Below are positions 22,701-33,960 of a DNA stretch of 64,000 nt, in pieces. Made by a program: the position numbers and the translations under genes. Every line of letters begins with the position of its first letter. Position 1 is the stretch's first letter. The DNA lies in NCBI GenBank assembly GCA_010356995.1, contig ML996689.1, positions 1,143,228-1,207,227 of the forward strand. The letters are read 5' to 3'. The notes below the pieces were generated by a model that made no database searches, had not been told where the DNA came from, and saw only the letters and a list, made by a program, of their open reading frames with translations. The DNA is from Trichodelitschia bisporula. Lineage: Eukaryota; Ascomycota; Dothideomycetes; Phaeotrichales; Phaeotrichaceae.

Positions 22701-25700
22701 GTTGAAGCAGTTGAAGATACCCTTCCGCATGCTTCTCACAGGCACTCCGCTGCAAAACAACACGCGCGAGTTGTTCAATCTGCTCCAGTTCTTGGACCCC
22801 GAGAACAATGCAGCTCTTATGGAGAAGGAGTTTGAGGATATGAACAAGGAGAATATTGCGAAGCTCCACGATCTCATCCGTCCGCTGATTCTCCGTCGCA
22901 CTAAAGCCCAGGTGCTCACCTTCCTCCCACCTATGGCACAGATCATCATTCCTGTCTCGATGTCAGTGCTGCAGCGCCGCCTGTACAAGTCGATTCTCGA
23001 GAAGAATCCCGGCCTTCTGAAGTCCTTGTTCATCAAGACTGAAGGCAAAATCGATAGGGCGAACATGAACAATATTCTCATGCAGCTGCGGAAATGTCTC
23101 TGCCATCCGTTCATCTACTCTGAGCAGATTGAGGAGCGGGGCCTCGACCCTGTCACAATGCACAACAATCTGGTGGAGGCATCTGCTAAGCTTCAACTGC
23201 TTCAGATCTTGCTTCCAAAGCTGAAGGAGAACGGACATCGTGTGCTCATTTTCAGCCAGTTTCTCGGCAATATCACCATCATGGAAGACTTCCTCACGGG
23301 CATGGAGATGCAGTACCGCCGTCTCGACGGCATGATGAGTTCTCTCTCGAAGCAGAAGTGTATCGATGAGTATAACGCGCCTGACTCTCCTATCTTTGCG
23401 TTCCTCCTCTCGACTCGTGCTGGCGGCGTCGGTATCAATCTGGCCACTGCAGATACTGTCATCATCATGGACCCTGACTTCAACCCGCATCAAGACATCC
23501 AAGCTATCTCTCGCGCTCATCGGATTGGACAAAAGAAGAAGGTTCTCTGCATCCAGCTGGTTACGCGCAATTCCGCCGAGGAAAAGATCCTGCAGATCGG
23601 CCGGAAGAAGATGGTTCTTGACCACGTCATCGTCCAGCAGCTTGACGAGAAGGATCTCGAGGAACAAGATGTCGAGTCCATCCTTCGGTACGGAGCGAAG
23701 GAGCTATTCGACGACTCAGCCACGGTCAAGGACATCCGCTACGACTCAGCTGCCGTCGACAAGTTCCTCGACCGTTCCCAGATTGAGAATACCCGCACTG
23801 GGGACGACAAGAGCGCTGAATCGCAATTCAGCTTCGCACGCGTCTGGGCCAACGATAACTTCGAAGACTCACTCCAAGCCTCGGAAGCAGAAGACAACAT
23901 CGATTCCGGTGTCTGGGCCAAAATCATCAAGGAGCGTGAGCGTGCTGCAGCCCTCGAAGCTGCCAATCATCGCGAGGTTCTCGGCCGTGGCAAGCGTGCT
24001 CGTGGCCACGTGGATTACAACACTCACGAAGCCATGCTCGATTCTCCGGCTAAGCCTAAGCTGGCTCTGTCTAAGGGAAAGCATCGTGCTAGCCAAGGTA
24101 GTGACAGCGACACCGACTTCCACGAAGACAACGAGCCACCCAGCGCTGACGAGTATGAGCTCGATGACATGCTCCCGGAGTTCGATGAGGTTCCTCCTCT
24201 GCCTTTCGATGCTCTGGACGGGAATCCGACTTCCTACGATGGTGGTATCCTTCCGGATCGCAGCGCTATGCCGAAGTATCTCCCTGCTCATCATGCCCCT
24301 GCGAACCGGTCTGCCAGCCCGACGAAGAAGGCTGTCAAGCCGTCCAAGAAATACTCCATGTTGCCTGCGAAGACATACGAATCATACGAACCCTCTGCCA
24401 AGTCAACTGGTAAGCCGACCGAATCGGGTGAAAAATCTTCATCGTCCGAAAAGCCTGCGCGGAAGAAGCCAGTCCACTGGACTGTGCTTGAGCGCGAGCG
24501 CAAGGGCGGCTCCAGTAGGCGCCCCCCTTCATTTCAGTAAAGCATTTTTGTCGTCCTGTTAGCTCTATTGTTGCCAGTCTGCCTCTAATATATGTCCTCC
24601 TCTCGCGAATCCCACGCATGGGCTTTCGCGTCACCTGTACCCCATAGCACTTCTCTCTATCTCTATGTCTCTCCGCTCGACATCTCACTTACGATCTCTT
24701 TTGTAACCTGCGGTTTGTATCACCTTTTGGAATCCCCACTCTCTGAACCTACGTTTTGCTCTCGCAATCCTCTTTCATCTCCCCGCATCCATACGCTGAC
24801 ATCTTCACAGCTCTCCAGGACTTTCATCCCATTCACCCACCCCAACCCGGCCAATCCTACTCAGAGCGCATCCACGCCACTAAACTCCGCTTTCACCCCT
24901 TTCCCCAACTCAATCAACCCTCAGAGCGGGCACGGCCCATTCAACCCTCCTATCACCACCACTCCCAGCCCGAGCCCCAGCCCGAGCCCCAGCCCACAAA
25001 CCTCCATCCCCTCCCCTGTCCCATCTGTCAGACCTACCACGCCCCCGGCTCCTGCCCCCTCAAACTCGCCGGCGTCGAATACTGCCCCCTCTGCGGCCAA
25101 GCACACTACGGCTACGGCCGCACCTGCCCGCACATCCGCTCCGCCGAGCACGTGAACGCCATGCTTGAAGCCCTCAAGCACTCCTCCGAACCGCGGCACC
25201 TCGTCCAGGCCGCTAAGAAATACCTGAGAGGTATCAAGGGCCATCTCACGGCGGACAAGAAGCGTGAAGCGGATATGAAAATGGCTATGGAGGAGAGGGT
25301 CCCGGGGAGGTTTCTAGTGCCGGTGCCGCAGGCGGGCGTGTACCCTGCTTTTGGGCACGCGCCGTTCCCTGGGCTTGCGCCTAAGAGCCCGGTGCTGGCT
25401 CAGGCGGGTTTTGAGCATCCGTTGCAGAGGGAGTTTGATGTGCAAACGCACCGGCGGCGCGAGGCGGAGTTGCATATTCAGCGGCAGGAGATGGCGGAGT
25501 TTGAGCGGCAGAGTGCGGAGTATGAGCGTGCGCGGCGGGAGAGGGAGCGCGTGAGGATGGAACGGGAGCATGCTAATAGCCAGCCGAGGCGCGAGGCTGT
25601 GGAAGATATTTATGAGCGTTTACATGCGCAACGGGTGGCGGCGAGGCAGATGGCGCAGCCGAAAGCGAAGATGAGTCCTTTGGAGGAGAGAGGGGTGCGG

Positions 25701-25739
25701 GTGAGGGAAGAGAGGGAAGTTATGGAGAAGGAGGCGTGA
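19743..25739 (+). CDS. mit1: Mit1/CHD-like chromatin remodeler: PHD-like zinc fingers, chromo region, SNF2 ATPase
   Basis: Exons 19743-20189, 20369-22333 and 22381 onward. Exon 3 can run to a stop at 24538-24540 (1,523 residues) or be spliced at 24514|24515 to a last exon at 24811, giving about 1,824 residues. The spliced form is preferred because the 24811 exon encodes a zinc module (CPICQTYHAPGSCPLKLAG, EYCPLCGQAHYGYGRTCPHI) and a YLRGIKGHL segment that I recognise from the C-terminus of fungal Mit1-type proteins. Domains: acidic N-terminus; Cys-rich PHD-like fingers (~394-540; CSSCGTHDNASSLVFCQGC); chromo-like EYLIKWDGMSYFRAEW; SNF2 ATPase with GLGKT (~790), a DEGQ box (~896) and RAHRIGQ (~1182). 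In fission yeast Mit1 works in the SHREC silencing complex. The intron at 20190-20368 might hide a small exon. Confidence 0.85.
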
Positions 25740-25916
25740 GAGAGGGAGGCGAGGGAGATCAAGGCGAGAGAGAGGAAAGCGAGGGCGACGGCGGATGAAG
25801 ATAGGTTTGAGAGGGAAGCGAGGAGGCAGCTGATGGCGCATCTGGCGGAGGAAGATGCGAGGAAGAGAGATTCGACAGGGCAGTTTCTTCGCGCAGGTCC
25901 AAGCCGGGACCGCTGA
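25740..25916 (+). other. In-frame continuation after a TGA, probable lost C-terminus of the remodeler
   Basis: Directly after the TGA at 25737-25739 the same frame stays open for 58 codons to a TGA at 25914-25916. It continues the charged coiled-coil composition without a break: before the stop comes EREVMEKEA, after it EREAREIKARERKARATADE and later EARRQLMAHLAEEDARKRD. This suggests the TGA is a recent nonsense change (CGA to TGA would suffice), a base-call error, or a readthrough site. Confidence 0.6.
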
Positions 25917-26301
25917 AGTTGAAAACTGGTCCATGGGTTTTCGAAGCATCATGCGAGGGTGGATGCGAGATGGGGACTTTACTTCGGGTATGACTGGACA
26001 CAGAGCGACGCAGGACTGATAACAGAGCTTTACTGGAATGAGGATAGAGAATAAATGCAACTTTGAACCGACGACTCTTTGCCTACGTGATTTTGATGTC
26101 GGGAACTATGGATATCTCGCACTACAGCAGGACCATCGTGACGCATAACAGGATCATAACCATAAGCCGAAAGCCTCCCAAAAGCTGCAATTTGTGCCCT
26201 TCGCCGTTCTCGCCGCTTCTACAAATAACAAAGCCAAAACTCAAGCCCAGGAGGTATCATTGCCAACGCGCGCCGTCGTTTACGTAACCAAAGCATCTCT
26301 C
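25917..26301. other. Intergenic, convergent 3' ends
   Basis: 3' flanks of the remodeler (+) and the small membrane protein gene (-). Nothing else seen. Confidence 0.5.
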
Positions 26302-26678
26302 TTAGCGCCCCGTAAGCGGCTTCGTGAGATCATCCGCGCGCTCGCCCGCCTGATCGCCGAGCGGGTTCTTCATCACGCGGCCCGCGATATTGCCGACGTT
26401 ATTCTTCAGGCCGTCGAGGTCGCGATCGCCGGTGGAGGGGACTTTGCCGATTTGGTCTAGCAAGTTAGTTAGCCTTGAGTCACCTTCGAAGACGATGTGG
26501 GTGGGTGGCGTAAGCTACCTTTCAGCATGTACGATGCCTTGTTCTCGCCCATGGTCTCCAGGGCCTTCTTTTCCATCTTGCGCTTCATTTCGGGAGGGAT
26601 TCCGACGAGGTAGATGTAGGCGGCGATGAAGCCGAGGAGGGCGAGGGCGGAGAGGAGGAGGGTTGATGGTTGGGACAT
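26302..26678 (-). CDS. Small single-pass membrane protein, unknown function
   Basis: Two exons, 26678-26519 and 26456-26302, joined in frame (phase 1), giving 104 residues. Residues ~6-27 form one membrane helix (STLLLSALALLGFIAAYIYL). The rest is soluble and charged: PPEMKRKMEKKALETMGENK, then DGLKNNVGNIAGRVMKNPLG and a DDLTKPLTGR end. The GNIAGRVMKNPLGDQ stretch looks conserved and helical but I do not recognise the family. N-terminal anchoring in the ER or outer mitochondrial membrane would fit. The clean splicing and the acceptor preceded by a CTAAC branch site support a real gene. Codirectional with the next gene but with a 423-base gap. Confidence 0.7.
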
Positions 26679-27101
26679 GGTGATGGAGTGATGTGGGTGT
26701 GTTTGTGAGGTTGGTGATGTGCGTTGTTGTGGAGGTGAGTAGAGATGCAAGCTAAGTGTGGTTTGGGATGGGATCGATGGTGGTTATTGCACTTTTGGGA
26801 TGGGAAAGCCTGCTGGAAGGTGCGGCGCGGGAGTGGTGATGTCACTGTGTTTGGGATTGGATGTTGTGATTGGTGGACAGGGGGGGAGGGATAAGGCTGT
26901 GGGGCCCGGCAAATTGCACTTATCGGCGATCTATTCCCTGTCCAGGCGACCAAGGTTTTGAGAAACTGTTGTAGTGCGACCGTAGGAGGGGTTGAGATAC
27001 TCGTTGAATATGACTACATACTCGAATACTCGTTGCTCACAAACTCCGAATAACACTGACACCGAAACACAAAGGCACAAGCCGAACAGACAAATCAATG
27101 T
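26679..27101. other. Intergenic
   Basis: Promoter side of the small membrane protein gene and 3' flank of the DUF2231 gene, both on the minus strand. No gene seen. Confidence 0.5.
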
Positions 27102-27784
27102 CTACTCCGCCTTCCCCTCCTCCTTCAACCTCTTCGCCGTGCCCTGCCGCTCAACACCAACACCGTGCCTGTACACCATCTGCCCACCCAGATACCCCGA
27201 AGCCATAAGCATACCCATGGCCAGCGCGCTGAGCCACACATTCGCCGTACCGGGGATGTAATACGGAACCGAGCGACGCGTCCACCAATTGTACGCCGAA
27301 ACCAGAAACACGGCGTCATTGAGCACCGCGTGTGCAAACGCCATCTTCATCTTCGGGTGCATCTTCGCCGCCGTCTTCGTCTTGTCGTCCGACTTCTTGA
27401 ACTTGTTCGCTAGGTCTTGGCCCCGGATCATGGCGAGGAGTTCTGCGCCGCCGGTCGCGATGGCCGGGAACGCGGTCAGTAGGCCCAGGACATTGGCGTA
27501 GTGGGAGAACTTCGCGGCGTCGAGGAGGTGCGGTGCGAAGTTGACGACGCTGTTGGTGAGGGACTTGGTGGCGGGATGTGTGGCGAGGCCGTAGACGATG
27601 TCTAGTCCGTAGGATGCGGTGAAGAAGGCGAGAGGGTAGTGGACGGTTGCTGGGTGGGCGGGATGGCTTGTAGCTTGTAAGTTTGGAGAGGTACGAGGGA
27701 GTTGATAGACTAGAACTACCTGTTGCTGCCAATCTTGCCCAAGGCAATGTCCTCGGCCTTCTTCGTGATGTTCGTGTTCGACAT
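27102..27784 (-). CDS. DUF2231-type multipass membrane protein
   Basis: Two exons, 27784-27720 and 27666-27102, joined in phase 2, giving 209 residues. After a short N-terminus (MSNTNITKKAEDIALGKIG) comes HPATVHYPLAFFTASYGLDI, the His-Pro-x-x-Val-His-(Y/F)-Pro signature of DUF2231 membrane proteins. Further hydrophobic segments are HYANVLGLLTAFPAIATGGAE, the region around HAVLNDAVFLVSAYNWW, and VWLSALAMGMLMASGYLGGQ, so about four helices. The end (VYRHGVGVERQGTAKRLKEE) is polar and typical of fungal members. Function is unknown in the family; some bacterial relatives are predicted haem or redox-associated membrane proteins. A mitochondrial or other organelle location is possible but not shown. 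Confidence 0.82.
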
Positions 27785-29303
27785 TGTGCTTGTGAGAGTG
27801 ATGGTGCGGGTGGAGTGGATGGAGAAGTCGTCAATTGAGAGTTTGTGATGTGGAATGTGGAGAGTGAGGTCGCTGCGGGGAAGCAAATAAGCTATATCGT
27901 CGTGCAAACGGTCTGAACGTCAGGATGAGGTCATCGTTTCTTTGTTTGGCATGAACGATTCCCCTTCGAGGCTGGGCGGGTCGCCAAGCATGCAAGGCAC
28001 GGGTTCCTTGGAATTCGGATGATATGTGGAGGTGCTGATTGGCTGAACCTCGGGTCGGAAGGCTAGTCTGCCAAGCCTACTCGGGACGAAAGCCCCACAA
28101 CTCTTTCTCAACGTCAGCAAGGCTGAAAGGCTGATCCATCGCTTGATAAATCTACATTTACTTCGCAATTTGCATTATTAGCAGCTGGATTGATTTAACG
28201 AGCCAAAAAAAATTGCTGATGCTGAGATCTGGGTCCACGTTGACAACTTTTTGAGTCGGGATGCGGATGCGATTGTGATCCCTTTCAGAGTGGAGAAGCA
28301 TGGAAATCTGATAAGGCTTATGTATGATGCCTCTGACAAGCGGAATATACTGAGCATTGACTATACACTGCACTTTGGCAAGTCACAGAAATACCAGAGC
28401 TTGCTGTATCGATGGAGTCAAACCACCAGACGGCTACTTCTTCTCCACTCCTCCGCAGAAACGGGACGCCTGTCATGATTTCATGAGGCGCAGAGATGCA
28501 GCTTCATGTATATACAACTTCCAAAATTCATACACCCGGGTATCTGGAGGCTAGGTATATCATCTCTCTTAATTTAGCAGCCGAACGGTTAACCAGAATT
28601 GCCGCCGGCTGGTACTTGCTTCTCTATGCGGTACTATGCGTGACGGCGCAGAAAGCAGGTCTGCAACGTTGCGGCTCGTCTCGGTTCAGTCTCGTCCCTA
28701 GCAGCCAAAGCATGCCTGGTGTCTGTCAAATATAGGTGCTGTCATTCCGTCCCATCTCGGTCGGGTCCTCTTCGCTTCCGAAGCGCGAAGCCTGGGGATG
28801 GTGGCAAAATTACGATGAGAAACGCTCTGACAGCGACGCTGGTCCATCAAGTTCTACTAGCACAGGCCACCGGGGGTATGATCAAGCCGGCAGAATGCTC
28901 TAAGGGGAAGGAGCGCGTGCGGAGCAAACATGCAACAATTATATTGCCCAATCAGTCCGCCTTTTGCTGCTGTCGCTCAGAATTGCTACCCGAATAGGAA
29001 AGCACCGGAGTAGCAAACATCGTCCACCTGAGCACAGGCCGCCTGGCGCGCTGGATTAACAAGTGAGCTCTTAAGCTCTCTTCTTCTTGTTGTTTTTCTT
29101 CTTCTCCACCAACTCATCACACACCTTCCTCTGCTCTTCTGTTTACAGTCTGTTGCCAACAATCACTGTGAACACTGCAAGCTGCTACTCTTTCCCATTT
29201 ACCAGCCAACATCACAACACTGTCAGTATACTCAAGATTCCCTTGCATTTACAAACATTAACGTCTTCTCAAAACAGTCTCATCATCCACCTGCCCCTCC
29301 ACG
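27785..29303. other. Gene-free divergent region
   Basis: About 1.5 kb between the DUF2231 gene (-) and the orphan gene at 29304 (+). Short frames only, no family motif. The last 250 bases are CT- and A-rich, as expected for a fungal leader. Confidence 0.55.
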
Positions 29304-30587
29304 ATGTCCCAGACGTCGCAACTTTACCCCTTCACGGCGATTGAGCCGGCTGCTGAGGACATGCCGCGCTTTGTAAGTACTTCACTCTCACACACTCCCC
29401 CTGTTCGATTAACGAATATTCATCTAATTCATCATCAACAGACTCGCTGCAACGATATCCTCGCCCGCCTTGTTGCGAACGGAATGATTCGCAAGCCGCA
29501 TCCGGCTCGCATCGCATGGGGAAATCCCGTCATCTTGAGCTTTTGCCTGCCGCCGGTGACTCCACGCGAGCTGGGTGACACTCCTGAGATTTACGCGACG
29601 CCGGTTAAGCCCCGTCAATATCACAACAGCAAGTTTGATTACCCTGATCACTTGCGGGCGGACCACATTGCGGAGTTCTTGTACTATGACTATCTCAAGG
29701 CCAGTGAGAGCTTCGAATTTGAGCTCCGTGAGAGCGTCAGCGGCAAGACCGGCGACAGCATCAACGGTGGTGCCGACAAAAACATGGAGAACGCGGGCAT
29801 CGTGTGCACGCGCTCTTTGCGTATGATTACGAAGTCCACGCTGCTGTCTACGGCTTACACCACCGGCCACTGCGGCGGCGACGACGTCTTCTCCCCCCCT
29901 GTCTTCTCTCCCACCACCCCCTCCACCGGAATCTCTTCCTCCAGCCCGGCGGTTCCGACGCACGAGCGCGATGACGCCGATGTGATCTCCATGAACGACT
30001 CGGATTGTGCGACCAACAACACAATCCGCCTCTCGCACCTCTCCAACGGCGCGTCGGACGATCTCTACACCAATGACTTCCCCGACTACCGCCGTCCCGA
30101 GATGTTCCGCCCCCACATCTCCTTTGCGGACTCCATGGATGCAGACCATTATGGCATCGTCAACTCGCAGACAATCCCCCGTAAGCCGATTCCCGCGAGC
30201 TCGCCCATCCCGGACGAAGAGCTCGAGAAGGCTCGGGCGCTCGCTCTTGCGACGCTCACTTCGGCGGACTCGTCAAATGCTTCGACGGATTGCGTGCACG
30301 GCTGTTGCGGGAAGCGCTGCCTGGATGAGTGGTACTTTGAATCGCAGTGGGACGAGTACGAGTACTCGCGCCGCCATGAGTTCCTCGACGATTCAGTCAT
30401 CTACTTGTACCATGAGCCTCCGGTGAGCCGCTTCCGCGCCGTCGGCACGGCCGTCTCCTCCGCCGGCAAGAAAGCCAAGAAGGCTTTCAAAAATATTGCC
30501 AAGAAGGCGGGCTCTGGCAAGAAGTCCAGCGATGGCAAGAAGACGAGCGCTGGCAAGCGCAAGTGCGGCCTTTCGGCTCGCAACTAA
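29304..30587 (+). CDS. Orphan protein with basic Lys/Ala-rich C-terminus
   Basis: Two exons, 29304-29372 and 29442-30587, giving 404 residues. The 69-base intron (GTAAGT...CAACAG) is a multiple of three without a stop, so a retained form of 427 residues is also readable. The first half contains ILARLVANGMIRKPHPARIA and DYPDHLRADHIAEFLYYDYL, which look like structured helical regions. The middle is Ser/Pro/Thr/Asp-rich. A small CVHGCCGKRC cluster follows, and the last ~50 residues (KKAKKAFKNIAKKAGSG and after) are strongly basic and amphipathic, fit for nucleic acid or membrane binding. I recognise no family. Good codon-third GC bias and the clean first intron support a real gene. Confidence 0.75.
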   Translation: MSQTSQLYPFTAIEPAAEDMPRFVSTSLSHTPPVRLTNIHLIHHQQTRCNDILARLVANGMIRKPHPARIAWGNPVILSFCLPPVTPRELGDTPEIYATPVKPRQYHNSKFDYPDHLRADHIAEFLYYDYLKASESFEFELRESVSGKTGDSINGGADKNMENAGIVCTRSLRMITKSTLLSTAYTTGHCGGDDVFSPPVFSPTTPSTGISSSSPAVPTHERDDADVISMNDSDCATNNTIRLSHLSNGASDDLYTNDFPDYRRPEMFRPHISFADSMDADHYGIVNSQTIPRKPIPASSPIPDEELEKARALALATLTSADSSNASTDCVHGCCGKRCLDEWYFESQWDEYEYSRRHEFLDDSVIYLYHEPPVSRFRAVGTAVSSAGKKAKKAFKNIAKKAGSGKKSSDGKKTSAGKRKCGLSARN

Positions 30588-32626
30588 ACATTTGCGGCAT
30601 CATGGATGGGAGGGCGGGATGTATACGGCGGAGCTGGATAGACTTTGTCTCGGGATTGATTTAGCGCGGAGTCACGGAGTTTCGGTTTTCTTTCTTGGCC
30701 CAAGATCCCAGCAGCTCGGCAAAAATCCCCTTGGATGAGCTCCCCTTATGGGCTGAGTCCTCATTGGGTCGAGAAGTAGTCGCAGTTGCTGCGGTAAGTG
30801 CGCCTGATACCCTTCGCTTTGTGTTTGCCTTTCGAGGTCTGAGTGCGCACAGTACCATCATTTCTCTCGAGGTTCGTTATGACTTAGGTCGCGTCCCTCT
30901 TGAGGATGGTGGTGCTGTGTGGCACATCCCTCATAAAGCTTTCATGTGTCGGCTGGTATCTATGTGGACTTTGTCATGGTCTCAGCACGCCAGGCCCTGC
31001 CAGGGCGTTGCTGAACCATACCACGTGATGCAGCCGCTCGGTGCCAAGCCCAGGGTCCACTGCCACCCCACACCTGCATTTCAGTTCTAGACCTTTCACG
31101 TTTCCTCTTCATAGCAGTATATTCAGTCATACACGCATTCAGTGCATTCAATGTCCCAGACGTTGCCTGTGACAATTTGGAGGATTTTATGCTTAGTACA
31201 CGAGTATCGAAAAGAACGTCATAACCTCAATGATTGCATGTCACTGTGATTTGTGCACCTTAGAAACTTATACCGGTGCATGGGGTTCCATCTAGCCTCT
31301 CTTTCAATCTGTCCCAGTGCTGACTCAAGCGACACTCCGCAGCACAGGGGTAAGAGAAGCCGGATGGCGACTAGCTTAAAGGTGATATTCGTTAAGTGAA
31401 TATCAGTTGCGGATGATTTAAGCTTAACGGGAGTCTTCATTTCGTCAGCAGAGACTGCCGTTCTGCTCGGACACTTCTGAATGGAGGTTTGGATACCTCT
31501 TGTGGTGCGGGGAACGTCTTGCTGCGGGAGAGCCGTTGAAGTGGTATGTGGTCAAGGGGCTGTAGGAATCTAAAAAGGGTTGGGAGGACAAACTTTGGGA
31601 GCAGAGCTATGTTTTGGGGGTAAAGACTTACCAGTAGGCCTTCAAAAAGCAAAAGAGGAGGTGGTACCCGCAGGATTCGAACCGCGGGGCTTTTGCTGGT
31701 GTCATCCGAAACCATTCCTCCCTAGATCACGATTATCTACAAAAGGCTTCATATCACCCTGAGGAATTGCTCTATGGAGCAAAAAGTTAACCGTATGAGG
31801 AGGTAGACTCCCCTGGTTATGAAAACCGTCAGCTCCCACGGCCACCCAGATCTCTCCCCTGCACACTCCAAACTTCCCCAAAAGAAGCCCACAGTACTTG
31901 ATCACCATTTGCTTGCTGTTCTGCCAGCCACAGCTTTAAATCATTCAATATCACTTGAAAACCCGCGCCCACCATGGATGAGCCTGCATGTAAAATGCAA
32001 TGACTTCAAGCCAAAGAAGATAAACTCGCTCAATGCCCATCAGCTTGCCTCTAGAACTACACCAGTACATCATGACCTCAGAAAATTGACTTATTACAAA
32101 CACATCTCCAGTAGGTGACAATGTCCTAAAAGATCACACACGAACTCCGGTTCCTTCCAAGTTGGGACGAATGCACATGATGTAAGGCGTAGGGCTGAAC
32201 CGCAGCCTGGTTGGCTGTTCGCTTATGGTTAGCAAGCGAACTTCCGATCCAACCCCACCCGCCCCACTCCGGGCGGCGGGTACCGAACTTGCAATTCTGG
32301 GCAGACTTCAATGCGCAAAGTGCCATGCATCTTATACTTCATTCCGGTCTTTCACGTTTGCCAGTCAAATCAACGGAGCTCTTATCTACAAGGCTTGAGC
32401 ACCCGTAGATTAATCAATCTGCGGATATTTTCCCATGGCGATTTCAACTTAATACCTCCGCGCCACACAGTTGGTCTAATCGTTCCGTCTTGTTCAAATG
32501 CCATTACCATCAATTCCATCCGATAAATATGGCTAAAGTTAGGTCTCAGATCGTTCTTGAGCCACTTGCATATATATGCCGTCTGTACTCGGACTGAGAT
32601 CTCCGTTGATTCGCCCAGTGTTCAAC
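30588..32626. other. Gene-free region of about 2 kb
   Basis: No convincing gene. A 131-codon frame at 30695-31090 has no recognisable features and sits downstream of the orphan gene's end. A tRNA-like fragment at 31663-31735 is listed separately. The right end is the pectate lyase promoter, with AT-rich sequence around 32520-32580. Confidence 0.5.
31663..31735 (-). other. tRNA-like fragment (B-box/T-arm match), probably a relic
   Basis: On the minus strand GGTTCGAATCC is a perfect B-box (31673-31683), followed by TGCGGGTACCA, like a tRNA 3' end, and then T-runs that could stop Pol III. About 45 bases upstream TAGGGAGGAATGG loosely resembles an A-box. However, no 5' acceptor strand pairs with GGGTACC and the T-stem pairs only in part, so a functional tRNA is unlikely. 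Confidence 0.3.
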
Positions 32627-33960
32627 ATGACGACTTTTCGCTTACCTTTCCCGTTCCTGCTTTCCATCATCCTAATTGGTACATCTCATGTCTACGCTGC
32701 CGCACCGCAGTTCGACCAGGTCGGGTTCTCCAAGTTTCCCGGAGCCGGGCTCCGAGAGACCACCGGCGGCCAAGGTGGGCGCGTCTTCAACGTAACCAGT
32801 AGCAAAGAGTTGGAAGCAGCCGTGAAGGTAATGATTCCTGCGCACATCCGATTGAAGCAATGTGAATTTAATGCTAACAGCTCATGGCAGGGTAGTGATT
32901 CAAAGACGATTTACATTCAAGGCAATATCGCTCTATCACGTGCCTTGGGAGTAGGGCCGAACACTTCCCTCCTTGGTGTTGGCTCTGGTGCCACTATCAC
33001 TCGATCTGGTATTTCGATAAAAAATGTGACGAATGTCATAGTCCGCAACTTGAAAATCAGCAAGATCCTCGGTGATGATGGGATTGAAATCAGAAACTCA
33101 ACACGGGTCTGGATCGACCACAACGAGTTCGAATCTGATTGTTGCGGCGGTGGTCCCGATAAATATGTTCGTGTGCTTCGTTTTAAGACCCATTTCTTGT
33201 AGATAAAGTTGCCGTGACTGACCCAAGGTTGTGACAATAGGATGGGCAGGTGGATATTGTCCGGGCTTCCGACTGGATCACTGTGTCTTGGAACTATTTC
33301 CACGACCACTGGAAAGTAGGTTGCGAGCTGTGTGGTACCTCTATGGGCTTTGAATTCTCATTTTGCCCCAGGCTTCTCTAGTTGGAAATTCAGACGCGCT
33401 CCGGAGCGTCGACACCGGGCATTTGCACGTCACATACCACCACAATTACTGGCGGCATGAAGGCACTCGAGGACCCGGTATGACCTCACTCCCGATTCAG
33501 ATTGAAGTCTAACGATGCCACCCCGAAGCCGGTCGCTTCGGCACTCAACACGTGTACAACAATCTCTACGTCGACTATCTCCACCAAGTCATACACTCAC
33601 GCTCCGACAACCAAGTCCTTGTTGAAGGCAATGTCTTCCGGGGTAACTGCACGGAGGCACTGTCAACGTACGGACTGGTTATTCCGATGGACTCGCCGAA
33701 TACGTCGGTCAATGGAGATGAGGAGATTGATGGCTATGCAAATCTAGGAGCTGGTAAGAATGCCACTCTTTGGACTCCTCCATCGCCAAACACAAAGCAC
33801 ATACTGACCACGTACAGTAAATGACTGGGGCACTTGCAAGACAAATATCACCCGGGTTGGCACGTTTACAAAGGCGCCATACCCGTACACTTTAACTCCT
33901 TTGGCAGAGGTAGAGCAGTTGGTGAAGGCGGGAGCAGGCATTGGAAAGCTCCAGTTTTGA
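32627..33960 (+). CDS. Secreted pectate lyase, polysaccharide lyase family 1
   Basis: Six exons: 32627-32827, 32891-33166, 33241-33315, 33372-33477, 33529-33753 and 33818-33960, giving 341 residues. MTTFRLPFPFLLSIILIGTS is a signal peptide ending near HVYAA. The parallel beta-helix signatures are present: GFSKFPGAGLRETTGGQGG, then SLLGVGSGATI, RVWIDHNEFESD (WIDH motif with Ca2+-linked Asp), DWITVSWNYFHDHWK, HLHVTYHHNYWRHEGTRGP and AGRFGTQHVYNNLY; the Arg in RGPAGRFG is the expected catalytic base. It cleaves de-esterified pectin by beta-elimination outside the cell. An ATG at 32576 is in frame, but the signal peptide favours 32627. Intron 2 starts GTTCGT. Presence suggests a plant-associated or litter-degrading life. 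Confidence 0.93.

Noticed and set aside
30695-31090. 131-codon plus-strand frame after the orphan gene
   Set aside because: No recognisable domain, no introns, unremarkable composition; likely chance.
31663-31735. Functional tRNA gene
   Set aside because: B-box is perfect but acceptor and T-stem pairing fail and no anticodon arm can be drawn.
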